From contig JALNZI010000003.1 of NCBI GenBank assembly GCA_023229385.1, forward strand, positions 87,854 to 135,678: a stretch of 47,825 nt of DNA, given 5' to 3'. Below the pieces are notes generated by a model, which worked only from the letters and a program-made list of their open reading frames with translations, ran no database searches and was not told the origin of the DNA. Every line of letters begins with the position of its first letter. Positions within the stretch are counted from its first letter, which is position 1. Positions 1-6,954 of this stretch are shown here, in pieces. The position numbers and the translations under genes are program-made. The stretch comes from Candidatus Omnitrophota bacterium. Lineage in GTDB: Bacteria; Omnitrophota; Gorgyraeia; Gygaellales; Profunditerraquicolaceae.

Positions 1-194
1 ACTGAGTCTTTTTTAATGCTTAATTGATCAAGTATATATTTTAATAATTGATAATTTCCAGTATATTCATCATCAAATATTGTTCCAAATAGACCTATTG
101 AATGAAATTTATCTTCAATTATTGCTTGAGATCTAAGTATGCCAACTTCATACTTGATTAGCATTTTATATAATTTTTCTTCATGTTTAAGCAT
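1..194 (-). CDS. dUTPase-like protein, cut by the window edge
   Basis: This fragment continues beyond base 1. About 22 residues from the start it reads ILRSQAIIEDKF, and 18 residues after that R it reads GTIFDDEYTGN. In trimeric dUTPases (dUTP to dUMP + PPi) motif 2 is RSGLA and motif 3 is GxIDxDYxG with the same spacing, so the match is positional as well as literal. Two ATGs are possible, at 194 (preceded by GGAAAG) and 164; both give an N-terminus far shorter than the roughly 60 residues that normally precede motif 2, so motif 1 is not visible. Either the protein is a shortened dUTPase-fold relative or the start is misplaced. It overlaps the metallopeptidase-like gene upstream. Confidence 0.4.
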   Translation of the reverse strand, partial: MLKHEEKLYKMLIKYEVGILRSQAIIEDKFHSIGLFGTIFDDEYTGNYQLLKYILDQLSIKKDS

Positions 195-562
195 AAATAT
201 GTCTTTCCAGCAGCTTTATATTGTAAATACTTTTTATCTTTAATTTTAGACCAAGATACAATAGTTTTTTCAAGGAGTTTAGACTCTAGATGTAATTTAT
301 TTAATTGAGCAAGTTTGATAGCAGTTACGTGTGCTATATATTCACTATAAGTGTTAGCTAATATATGTCCAACTTCATGTAAAAGTATACAATGTTGTTC
401 AAGTTGTGTATATTTATTAAATAAAGTTTTATTTATTAAAATAACATTATCTTGGGTAACAACAGCTGGTTTATCCCCAGCTGTTTTATATCCACAGAAT
501 TTAAATTTAAATCTTTGTTCTTCAGTTATTGATGATAAAAATCTATATATTTTCTGCTTCAT
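158..562 (-). CDS. HExxH zinc metallopeptidase-like protein
   Basis: The 134-residue protein has LLHEVGHILAN near residue 63, the zinc-binding HExxH motif, and EYIAHVTAI about 12 residues later, which supplies an acidic third ligand as in gluzincin or ImmA/IrrE-type minimal peptidase domains. No signal peptide or membrane segment is visible, so it should act in the cytoplasm. The C-terminus is lysine-rich. It starts inside the end of the upstream 66-residue gene and overlaps the dUTPase-like gene downstream. The fold assignment rests on the motif alone and no substrate can be inferred. Confidence 0.6.
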   Translation of the reverse strand: MKQKIYRFLSSITEEQRFKFKFCGYKTAGDKPAVVTQDNVILINKTLFNKYTQLEQHCILLHEVGHILANTYSEYIAHVTAIKLAQLNKLHLESKLLEKTIVSWSKIKDKKYLQYKAAGKTYLCLNMKKNYIKC

Positions 563-743
563 TTTCTAATTGTTCTTTAACTAGTAGAAGTTCGTTTGCA
601 AGAGTTTCAAGTTCGTCTAGAACTACTCTGATGTCTTTTACACCAGCAAGGACTTCTACTGGATCTTCTGATGCTTTACGTCCAACCATAAGCTGTGTAC
701 GCTCTTTAAGTACTGCTCTAAGATCGATTATTGATAGTTTCAT
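543..743 (-). CDS. Small coiled-coil protein
   Basis: This is a 66-residue protein beginning MKLSIIDLRAVLKERTQL and ending in a long acidic leucine-rich helix. The N-terminus resembles the start of DIP1984-type small helical proteins, but the rest is too short to assign. The ATG follows a strong AAGGAGAAG ribosome binding site, which supports expression. It overlaps the next gene by 20 bases. IDLRAV recalls the NLR peptide found elsewhere in the window but lacks the Asn and the following Asp, so I do not count it. Confidence 0.6.
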   Translation of the reverse strand: MKLSIIDLRAVLKERTQLMVGRKASEDPVEVLAGVKDIRVVLDELETLANELLLVKEQLENEAENI

Positions 744-785
744 ACTTCTCCTTAAATAATTATTTAATATATAATAATTGGTAAT

Positions 786-1178
786 TTACCAATCTATTTC
801 AATACCATATTCACCAGCGTCTAATAAACCACGTTTATGTAAGTCATTTACTATCATATCTAGATGTGGATAGAAATTTCTTTCCCACCATAAAGTTAAA
901 CCTAAATCATCTTTATCGTTTTCGTTTTCTAGTTCTTTTTTAGGATCTCGTTCTAACCATGCTTTAAAACTTACTCCCATATCTGGATGGTTAACTACTT
1001 CTGGTACTGTGTCATTTTCATAATCTTCTGGATTTTCTACTGGAACACTAAAATATTCTGTTCCTCTATCTTTACAATCATCTTGTTGTTGAAAATTATA
1101 AGGTCTATTATATGTTTTGGATACAAGATCATCAAAATCAGAACAATCGATTAATTTAATTTGTTTAGTTTTAATCAT
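786..1178 (-). CDS. Conserved phage hypothetical protein
   Basis: This 130-residue acidic protein begins with a basic strand (MIKTKQIKLID), followed by a segment reading NRPYNFQQQDDCKDRG and an aromatic C-terminal half (LWWERNFYPHLD). I recall similar QQQDxCKxRG proteins in phages but know no function. Its ATG overlaps the stop of the 42-residue gene upstream in an ATGA junction. Two central acidic runs suggest a flexible linker. No catalytic or metal-binding motif is visible. Confidence 0.7.
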   Translation of the reverse strand: MIKTKQIKLIDCSDFDDLVSKTYNRPYNFQQQDDCKDRGTEYFSVPVENPEDYENDTVPEVVNHPDMGVSFKAWLERDPKKELENENDKDDLGLTLWWERNFYPHLDMIVNDLHKRGLLDAGEYGIEIDW

Positions 1179-1303
1179 TTTTTATTACTCCCAGGTTTAT
1201 GATATCCTTCTGGAATCCATTTAGATCCCCTTGGATTTTTCATTGAAAATTCATAATCTTTAATTCTAACTTCAAGTTTTTCTTTTTGTTTTTTAGCTTT
1301 CAT
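1175..1303 (-). CDS. 42-residue basic protein
   Basis: This short open frame is MKAKKQKEKLEVRIKDYEF followed by a Gly/Pro/Lys-rich tail ending PGSNKK. It has a good AAAGGAG site before the ATG and is linked by ATGA overlaps to genes on both sides (stop shared with the 786-1178 gene, start inside the stop of the HNH gene). That tight coupling is the main reason to call it. The high lysine content suggests nucleic-acid contact, which is inference. Confidence 0.6.
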   Translation of the reverse strand: MKAKKQKEKLEVRIKDYEFSMKNPRGSKWIPEGYHKPGSNKK

Positions 1304-1599
1304 AAAATCTCCTTTAAATAATATAAAATTTCATTAGAATTTATAAGTTTATATTCTAATATTTTACCTTCTGTTGATAGTTTCCATCCTAGAATTATAA
1401 TAGAATTACTATTAAATTTTGAATGGATTCCTTTAAGTTCTTCTGGTATATAAATACAAACGTGATGATTTGGACATAAAAATATTCTATTAAATTTTTT
1501 ATTAGAACCAAACTTAGATTTAGGAATTATATGATGATAATTAATCTTAGATCGTATATCTGTTTTGTAATTACAATTTGGATATTCACAATAGTACAT
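1300..1599 (-). CDS. HNH endonuclease, small
   Basis: The 99-residue protein carries a compact treble-clef nuclease core. C4 and C9 (CEYPNC) form one zinc knuckle, HHIIPK near residue 23 supplies the catalytic and metal histidines, and CPNHH near residue 42 completes the fold. Proteins of this size are usually free-standing HNH enzymes that nick or cut DNA, often as homing endonucleases in phages. The remainder is a basic beta-rich tail. It is one of three HNH proteins here (also 36945-37349 and 46434-46838). Confidence 0.75.
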   Translation of the reverse strand: MYYCEYPNCNYKTDIRSKINYHHIIPKSKFGSNKKFNRIFLCPNHHVCIYIPEELKGIHSKFNSNSIIILGWKLSTEGKILEYKLINSNEILYYLKEIL

Positions 1600-1602
1600 A
1601 AT

Positions 1603-2226
1603 TCAATGTTTCAAAAATGCTACATTAAAAGTAAAGTCACACATACAAATATTGCAAGTTTTTCCGCATCCCGAACGGCAAATAATCCAAGTATTTACGT
1701 CTGGAATATCTTCTTCTTTAGATATTACTGTTGTAGTTCCATCAAGACTTTCATGAGACCATCCAGAGCCTCGTACAACGAAGTCTCTTCGAGAAAAATC
1801 AAGGTCACGTCTGGCTGTATAACCATAGGTTGTGATGTTATGCTCTTCTTTAAAGTATTTCGCAATATCTGACAGCTTTGTAATGTCTGATTGATTGTGA
1901 AAATCCCCAGCTTCATTAAATCGTATATAATTAGTTTCTTTTCTTCTTGATTTAATTTTTTTACTAAATTCACATATGAGTTGATCGCTGCTTTTTGACT
2001 GCCACTCAGCTTCTTGAGCACGTCTACTTGGTAATACCGCTTTGTATAATCCTTCGTCGCGTGTTGCATAACATTGTACCTTACTACCACAAATGTGTTT
2101 TAAAGTATATTGGTTATTATAAATAGGACATAGTCCTAATTTTTTACTACTACAGTCTGTTGCTGAACTCATGTTAAAAACACCAATTGAGTCATTTAAT
2201 TTATGATTTCCAAATTTTAATAACAT
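1603..2226 (-). CDS. GP88-like phage protein, cysteine-rich
   Basis: The 207-residue protein has the layout I associate with the phage Gp88 family: an N-terminal cysteine group (CSSKKLGLCP, then C.....QCYATRDE), a central RFNEAGDFHNQSD segment and a C-terminal GCGKTCNICMCD cluster. The cysteine spacing suggests one or two metal or Fe-S sites. Function in the family is unknown to me. It shares the TAATG junction of the upstream 76-residue gene. There is no membrane segment. Confidence 0.6.
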   Translation of the reverse strand: MLLKFGNHKLNDSIGVFNMSSATDCSSKKLGLCPIYNNQYTLKHICGSKVQCYATRDEGLYKAVLPSRRAQEAEWQSKSSDQLICEFSKKIKSRRKETNYIRFNEAGDFHNQSDITKLSDIAKYFKEEHNITTYGYTARRDLDFSRRDFVVRGSGWSHESLDGTTTVISKEEDIPDVNTWIICRSGCGKTCNICMCDFTFNVAFLKH

Positions 2227-2456
2227 TAACCTATCCTTAAATTTATATTTCTTGCTTTATAATCTTTTGGTATGTCGAGCTTAATTGATGGAATACTATC
2301 TGAAAAAACGTCTGTATCTATGTCTAGATCTAATTTAAGGCAAATTTCATTCTTTTTAATTTCATTTTTATTTGAAGATATTCTTGCTGAGATAGATCCA
2401 CTATATCTTTTAGTACTTTTACTTAAGTATAAATATTTAGTAACTTTTGTGTTCAT
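2226..2456 (-). CDS. Small protein with C-terminal NINLRIG tag
   Basis: I do not recognise this 76-residue protein. It has alternating hydrophobic and charged residues typical of a small beta fold (KLDLDIDTDVF). It ends ARNINLRIG. The last codons, TTA AGG ATA GGT, also form the purine-rich ribosome binding site of the next gene (AAGGATAGG-TTA-ATG), so tag and regulatory signal coincide here. Confidence 0.6.
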   Translation of the reverse strand: MNTKVTKYLYLSKSTKRYSGSISARISSNKNEIKKNEICLKLDLDIDTDVFSDSIPSIKLDIPKDYKARNINLRIG

Positions 2457-2457
2457 T

Positions 2458-2718
2458 TTAATCCCTTAAATTAATATTTTTTCTTATTTTTAATTCTTTT
2501 GGTGTTAATTTAGTGATTTTAGTTTCTATTAATCTAGTTATATTTTTATCTTTAATTTCTTTATTTGATGAAGTTATTAATAATCGACCATGTCCATTAC
2601 AATTAGAACAAGTTATATCATATTCCCATTCATCTTCATCTTCATGTGTCGTTTTACCATAACCATGACAATTTTCACATATTATTATACCTTCATGATA
2701 TAAATCATTAACTTTCAT
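2458..2718 (-). CDS. DnaJ-type CxxCxGxG zinc-finger protein with NINLRD tail
   Basis: The 86-residue protein has CENCHGYGKT near residue 14 and CSNCNGHGRL near residue 37. These are two CxxCxGxG repeats, the pair needed for one DnaJ-like zinc module. There is no J domain, so it is a stand-alone zinc-binding adaptor. The rest is a basic helical region ending RKNINLRD. In DnaJ this module binds unfolded protein; a role here is unproven. It overlaps the upstream gene by 11 bases. Confidence 0.7.
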   Translation of the reverse strand: MKVNDLYHEGIIICENCHGYGKTTHEDEDEWEYDITCSNCNGHGRLLITSSNKEIKDKNITRLIETKITKLTPKELKIRKNINLRD

Positions 2719-2968
2719 AATCTCTTCTCAAGTTTATAGTTTTATACTTTATTGGTGTTCTTTTTGGTGTTCTTTTTTTGATTGGTTCAGTGTATATTTC
2801 ACAATCTGAAGCAAGTATATATCCACATCTTGATCTTTCAGGAATAATAGCTTTATAGTTTAAACCATCTACAAAATTATAATCTTTATCTTCTACTTCA
2901 ATTGTTTGATTAATATATGGATAATACCAATAATCTTCACTTGGAGAATCAATTATTTTAACTTTCAT
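2708..2968 (-). CDS. MKVKII-family small protein, INLRRD tail
   Basis: An 86-residue protein beginning MKVKIIDSPSEDYWYY and ending KTINLRRDYES. It is a paralogue of the 65-residue product of 6757-6954, which begins MKVKIIKCSNKDSWY and ends KTINLRRD: same start, aromatic pair at the same place and same tail. The centre looks like a small SH3-like beta barrel with an isolated Cys pair. The codons for LRRD (TTG AGA AGA GAT) partly serve as the Shine-Dalgarno of the next gene. Function unknown. Confidence 0.65.
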   Translation of the reverse strand: MKVKIIDSPSEDYWYYPYINQTIEVEDKDYNFVDGLNYKAIIPERSRCGYILASDCEIYTEPIKKRTPKRTPIKYKTINLRRDYES

Positions 2969-3156
2969 ATAAGTTCTATTTCTGAAATAGTTAGATCTTC
3001 AATATAAGTTTCTTCAGTTTCAGGATCTTCTGGACAAAATTCAATACAGAATGCACAGTCGTTCCAGATTGATATAATAGTTCCATGTGTTCCTACTGGA
3101 ATATTTTTATTAGATATAACTTTTGTAGTTTTAATTACATCATGTTCTTTGTACAT
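2965..3156 (-). CDS. DUF4926-like small protein
   Basis: The 63-residue protein reads HDVIKTTKVI...IPVGTHGTIISIW, then a CIEFCPEDPETEETY strand. This matches the plan of DUF4926 proteins, a short SH3-like barrel with a central G-x-x-G-T-(I/V)-V turn. These occur in toxin-immunity neighbourhoods and phages but have no settled function. It overlaps both neighbours by 1-4 bases, so it is probably co-translated with the polymerase gene upstream. Confidence 0.5.
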   Translation of the reverse strand: MYKEHDVIKTTKVISNKNIPVGTHGTIISIWNDCAFCIEFCPEDPETEETYIEDLTISEIELI

Positions 3157-5597
3157 TATAAATCTCCCATATATACAACGTCTAGTTTTTGTTTCTTATT
3201 TTTAATTGGTTTTTTAGATGGTTCTGGATTAAATAAATCGGTTTTAATATAAGCAACTTTAGATATTCCAAATTTAGCCAAAGCTTTATCTATAAGTCCT
3301 TCATAATATTTAAGATCTATTTCACTAATGTCAGATACATAATTTATATATGTATAATTCTTTTCTGTTCTATAATATTGTTTAAACTCTAGATCATCTA
3401 ATTGTTTCTTTGCTAGAACATAATTAATTTGAGCACCTTCAGTAAGTATTTGACCAGTCTTTTTTTCTACTTGTTTAGCTAGAAACAGTGTCTTATTAAG
3501 TTTGTCTGAATAATCTATTTCTTCTTTGGTTAATTTAATACGTTCTACGAAATCATCTAATGTAAGATCTTTAAAATTATAAGCTTCGTCTATAATTTCA
3601 TCAATAGGTTTATTGTTAAATATATAATCTATTCCAAGTTTAATTGCTCTGTCTACTACGAATGCTTTTTGTGACGATTTAAATGAAGAACCATGAATTG
3701 TATATTTTCCTGGAGTTGTTTCAAGTATATAGTTTTTAGCAAGATAGAAATATGCTCTATCTCCTTTACTTTCTGATTCAAGTGTCATAAAGTTATCGAT
3801 AATATTAAATTTCTTTTTTATTTCTACGTTAAGCCAAGCATTTTCTATTGATGCATCTAGTGGATTTGTAAAAATTAGACCATCGGTATCAACTTCTATA
3901 AGTAAACTTTTATTACGTTGCATTATTTTAAGTGTACACCATCTACATAATGATGTTACCATTACAGCACTTATCATATCACCATATATAGATGTTTTAA
4001 GTCCAAGACTGCCGTAAATACTATTGTTTATAATTTTTATTGCATTTTGTTGTGCTTGTAAAGATATTTTTTTATCATCATCTACATTTTTAATTTCGTC
4101 TCTTATTTTTTTACGTTCAGCTTTAAGTCTAGTAATTTCTTGCTTTAGAAATCCATTTTCATTGTTTTTTACACGAACAATGAAATCATATTTTAATTTA
4201 CCTTTATCAAATTCTGTAGGAATTCTATACCAATTATATTTATCATCAGATTTACATTCATATCGTCCAGTATATTCTTCAACTTTAATAAGTTTAGTAG
4301 TATCAGGACCAAGATTAAAACTTTGTATAGCACTAGGATATTGTGCACTAAAGTCTAATTTATAAACTGCAGGAAAATATCCATCTTGATATAATTCTGA
4401 AATAGCACCTTCAAATTTGAGTTCATCACTGAGTTTAGCTACTGTACCAGTTTCTATGTTATATTTAGAAAAATTAGTTTCAGTATTTATAAGTCTACGT
4501 TGTTGCATGTTTCTAGCTAGAAGTAATTTAGGTACAAAACTACTATACATACCCATAATGCTATCAAGTGAAGTATGCATCATCTCTGCGAGTGTTATAC
4601 AGTTACGTATATATACATGACCAACGCCTTCTGTACGATAAATATCATCATCTAGATATTGATATAATTTATTTTCATCATCTTTAAATAATTGTAAAAG
4701 ATTTTCTATATGTTCTTTAAGTTCGATATCTTCCATTGGAGCTTCTATCCAAACTGAATCTTTTAAAAATGTTTTCTTAATTTTATACCAACGACTAACT
4801 TCTTTAAGTCCTTTTGATTTAAGATTATATAAAGTCTGATCTTTTTGTACACCCGCATTAGATAAATAAATATCAAAATGAATACGTCCTGGAATTCTTA
4901 TTTTATTATCTCCAGAACCTATTGTTGGTTCACGTCCACCACGACATAACTTAGTAAGATCACAACTGCTCATTTGAGCACGTTCTACAAGATATGGCAT
5001 GTCAAACTCACTTGAGTTAAAGCCAGCTATAATATCTGGATTCCATTTTTGTACACAGTCTAGAAAATTATCTATTACTATTTTATCATCTAACGTATCT
5101 GAATTAAATCCTTTGCATATTTCATGATGTACTTTTCTTTTTTTACCTTCATGATCGTATATCCAAATACTATAACCTACACAAAGTATTGGATTTGTAT
5201 GTGCTTTTGGAAATAAACCATCACCTTTTGATGCTACTTCTATATCAAAGAACAGTACAACAAGATCTTTTGTATGAGGATATGCTAAGAAAAAGTCTTG
5301 ATTAGAAATATAAACTTGTTCTATGTAATTATTAAATAAAAAACTATTTGATTGTTTAACATGTCTTTTTTTAAAGTCTAAACTATCTTTTATAGTGTTA
5401 AATTCTAGACGTGTATATTCTGTAAGTTCATCTTCTGGAACTTTTCTCCATATTTCTTTAGGACCAAATACTGTAGAAAATTTACTTGTTTCTGCTAATA
5501 CAAAAGGTTTAAATGGAAAAGGAGCTTTATCTATTTGATTATTTCTATAAACTAAAATACCATCATCAACTGGATAAACTGAAATAGGAACTTTCAT
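3156..5597 (-). CDS. DNA polymerase, family B with 3'-5' exonuclease
   Basis: This is the replicative polymerase (dNTP incorporation with proofreading). The exonuclease domain shows Exo I FFDIEVAS (about residue 117), Exo II GFNSSEFDMPYL (about 195) and Exo III YLDDDIYRTEGV. The polymerase domain shows motif A KLDFSAQYPS (about 418), motif B KIINNSIYGSLG (about 522) and motif C VDTDG (about 571). All catalytic aspartates are present. About 813 residues is close to T4 gp43-type enzymes. I start at the ATG at 5597, which forms an ATGA with the upstream stop, rather than a TTG nine bases earlier. A short lysine-rich segment near the C-terminus may be a clamp-binding tail. Confidence 0.95.
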   Translation of the reverse strand: MKVPISVYPVDDGILVYRNNQIDKAPFPFKPFVLAETSKFSTVFGPKEIWRKVPEDELTEYTRLEFNTIKDSLDFKKRHVKQSNSFLFNNYIEQVYISNQDFFLAYPHTKDLVVLFFDIEVASKGDGLFPKAHTNPILCVGYSIWIYDHEGKKRKVHHEICKGFNSDTLDDKIVIDNFLDCVQKWNPDIIAGFNSSEFDMPYLVERAQMSSCDLTKLCRGGREPTIGSGDNKIRIPGRIHFDIYLSNAGVQKDQTLYNLKSKGLKEVSRWYKIKKTFLKDSVWIEAPMEDIELKEHIENLLQLFKDDENKLYQYLDDDIYRTEGVGHVYIRNCITLAEMMHTSLDSIMGMYSSFVPKLLLARNMQQRRLINTETNFSKYNIETGTVAKLSDELKFEGAISELYQDGYFPAVYKLDFSAQYPSAIQSFNLGPDTTKLIKVEEYTGRYECKSDDKYNWYRIPTEFDKGKLKYDFIVRVKNNENGFLKQEITRLKAERKKIRDEIKNVDDDKKISLQAQQNAIKIINNSIYGSLGLKTSIYGDMISAVMVTSLCRWCTLKIMQRNKSLLIEVDTDGLIFTNPLDASIENAWLNVEIKKKFNIIDNFMTLESESKGDRAYFYLAKNYILETTPGKYTIHGSSFKSSQKAFVVDRAIKLGIDYIFNNKPIDEIIDEAYNFKDLTLDDFVERIKLTKEEIDYSDKLNKTLFLAKQVEKKTGQILTEGAQINYVLAKKQLDDLEFKQYYRTEKNYTYINYVSDISEIDLKYYEGLIDKALAKFGISKVAYIKTDLFNPEPSKKPIKNKKQKLDVVYMGDL

Positions 5598-5914
5598 ACA
5601 ATCCAAAACTCTCTAGCGTTATCTGAATAAATTATATCTAGTGATGTCTTAATATTAGTGAGTGTAGCATTACCAGAAGCATCTATATATTCACATTTAT
5701 ATATTTTATCTGTATATATACTTTTATAATTACATAAAAGTACAAAATTAAAATCACTTATCATTATATGACCATTACGTCGTTCTGTATATATTTGTTT
5801 GTCTTTTCTTAAAGATAAAATTAACTTATGTCCTACAAGTTCATAAAATACTCCATGACTAAGTTCATCACCATATGATGTTATTAGATAATTTTCTCTT
5901 ACATTCCAGATCAT
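5594..5914 (-). CDS. Hypothetical protein, ends in ATGA with polymerase
   Basis: I do not recognise this 106-residue protein. It is mostly beta-type sequence with many tyrosines and no cysteine cluster or P-loop. An internal ILSLRKDKQIY resembles the NLR peptide but is probably part of a beta strand. Its stop overlaps the polymerase start (ATGA) and its start overlaps the upstream 216-residue gene, so all three are likely co-translated and it may be a polymerase accessory, which is inference. Confidence 0.65.
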   Translation of the reverse strand: MIWNVRENYLITSYGDELSHGVFYELVGHKLILSLRKDKQIYTERRNGHIMISDFNFVLLCNYKSIYTDKIYKCEYIDASGNATLTNIKTSLDIIYSDNAREFWIV

Positions 5915-6561
5915 AGGTCACTCACATTTAAAAGTTTTTCATGTACTAGTTTTTCTCTAAGACGATCTACAAGTTCACTAGTTATTGTATAGTTTTTATA
6001 TATACTAAAACCTTTATCTATAAGAGAAGAAATAATTGTTTCTAGATCTATACATACATTATGTGTTATTTCTTTAAGATTATTATTTTTAGATCCAGAT
6101 AGATTAGATATATAACAACCTTTTGTTAAAAACCAATAAACGTATAAAATATATATAGATTTATCGATTCTTAAATTAATTTCTCCAGTTCCATCTAGTA
6201 AGACTGATTTAATAACTGAAGATCTTATATGACTTGGATTGTATTCTACCAGAGTTTTTAATACTTTACCCTTATGTTTAAAAATAATTGGTAATATGCT
6301 ATTATCTAATTGTAATATACGATATCGATTATCTATTGATTGTTTACATAATGCTTCTAGATTGTTATAAAAATTACTTTGCTCTGGAAGTCTAGAACTT
6401 TTCCATCTTAGTAGTTCGTATGTGTTTTTATATGTATCTATTATATGAAATGATCTTTTAAACATACTTCTAATAGGACGTGTTACTTGTAAGTCATCAA
6501 TTGATATATTACAAGCTTTAATGTTATCAATAATCATTTCGTAATTCACCTTATCCACCAA
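5911..6561 (-). CDS. Hypothetical protein with internal INLRIDK
   Basis: This 216-residue, mainly helical protein has no motif I can assign. Near residue 130 it contains GEINLRIDKSIY, an internal match to the recurrent peptide. The C-terminal part (DRLREKLVHEKL) looks like a short coiled coil. It overlaps both neighbours and sits directly upstream of the polymerase module. Confidence 0.6.
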   Translation of the reverse strand: MVDKVNYEMIIDNIKACNISIDDLQVTRPIRSMFKRSFHIIDTYKNTYELLRWKSSRLPEQSNFYNNLEALCKQSIDNRYRILQLDNSILPIIFKHKGKVLKTLVEYNPSHIRSSVIKSVLLDGTGEINLRIDKSIYILYVYWFLTKGCYISNLSGSKNNNLKEITHNVCIDLETIISSLIDKGFSIYKNYTITSELVDRLREKLVHEKLLNVSDL

Positions 6562-6757
6562 TCAATTTATTTGTTACACATACTTTTTTGCATCTAGCTA
6601 TCTCAGTTTCAGAGATCATATCTCCATTAAATAAACAGTTATCTAACCAAATTGATCGACCGTTAGATAATTCTATATTTAATATATTAAGTGCTTCTGA
6701 AGTTTCATATTCTTTATCTTCATAACCTGTTTCAAGTGTTCGTTCTATATTTATCAT
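6551..6757 (-). CDS. Hypothetical 68-residue protein
   Basis: A small acidic protein beginning MINIERTLETGYEDKEYE with two cysteines in its C-terminal half (DNCLF, ARCKKVC). No family recognised. The start codon overlaps the stop of the MKVKII-family gene (TTA-ATG junction) whose NLRRD codons provide its ribosome binding site CGGAGAGA. Confidence 0.6.
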   Translation of the reverse strand: MINIERTLETGYEDKEYETSEALNILNIELSNGRSIWLDNCLFNGDMISETEIARCKKVCVTNKLIGG

Positions 6758-6954
6758 TAATCTCTCCGTAAATTTATTGTTTTATAATTATTTTCATTTA
6801 TAAGTATACAATCACATTTTGGTATACAAGCTATAAGATGTTTAAGTTCATAATAACATTCATGAGTATTAATATTTTTTATTGGTGTAACATCATTTAT
6901 ATTATTTTTATACCAACTATCTTTATTAGAACATTTAATTATTTTAACTTTCAT
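6757..6954 (-). CDS. MKVKII-family small protein, INLRRD tail
   Basis: A 65-residue paralogue of the 2708-2968 product: MKVKIIKCSNKDSWY start and KTINLRRD at the very C-terminus. The middle has diverged heavily and carries four cysteines (NTHECYY, CIPKCDCIL), so only ends and aromatic positions are conserved. Because the two copies keep the identical tail while the body drifts, the tail seems to be under selection. The tail codons overlap the next gene's Shine-Dalgarno. Confidence 0.65.
   Translation of the reverse strand: MKVKIIKCSNKDSWYKNNINDVTPIKNINTHECYYELKHLIACIPKCDCILINENNYKTINLRRD

Noticed and set aside
1725..2090. 121-residue frame inside the GP88-like gene
   Set aside because: An out-of-frame shadow of a gene with a recognisable cysteine pattern.
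4024..4620. Plus-strand frames across the DNA polymerase gene
   Set aside because: They mirror the polymerase coding sequence, lack ribosome binding sites and show no protein motif.
5750..5830. LILSLRKDKQIY as a tag copy
   Set aside because: Ser replaces Asn and it lies inside a beta-rich protein, so chance is likely.
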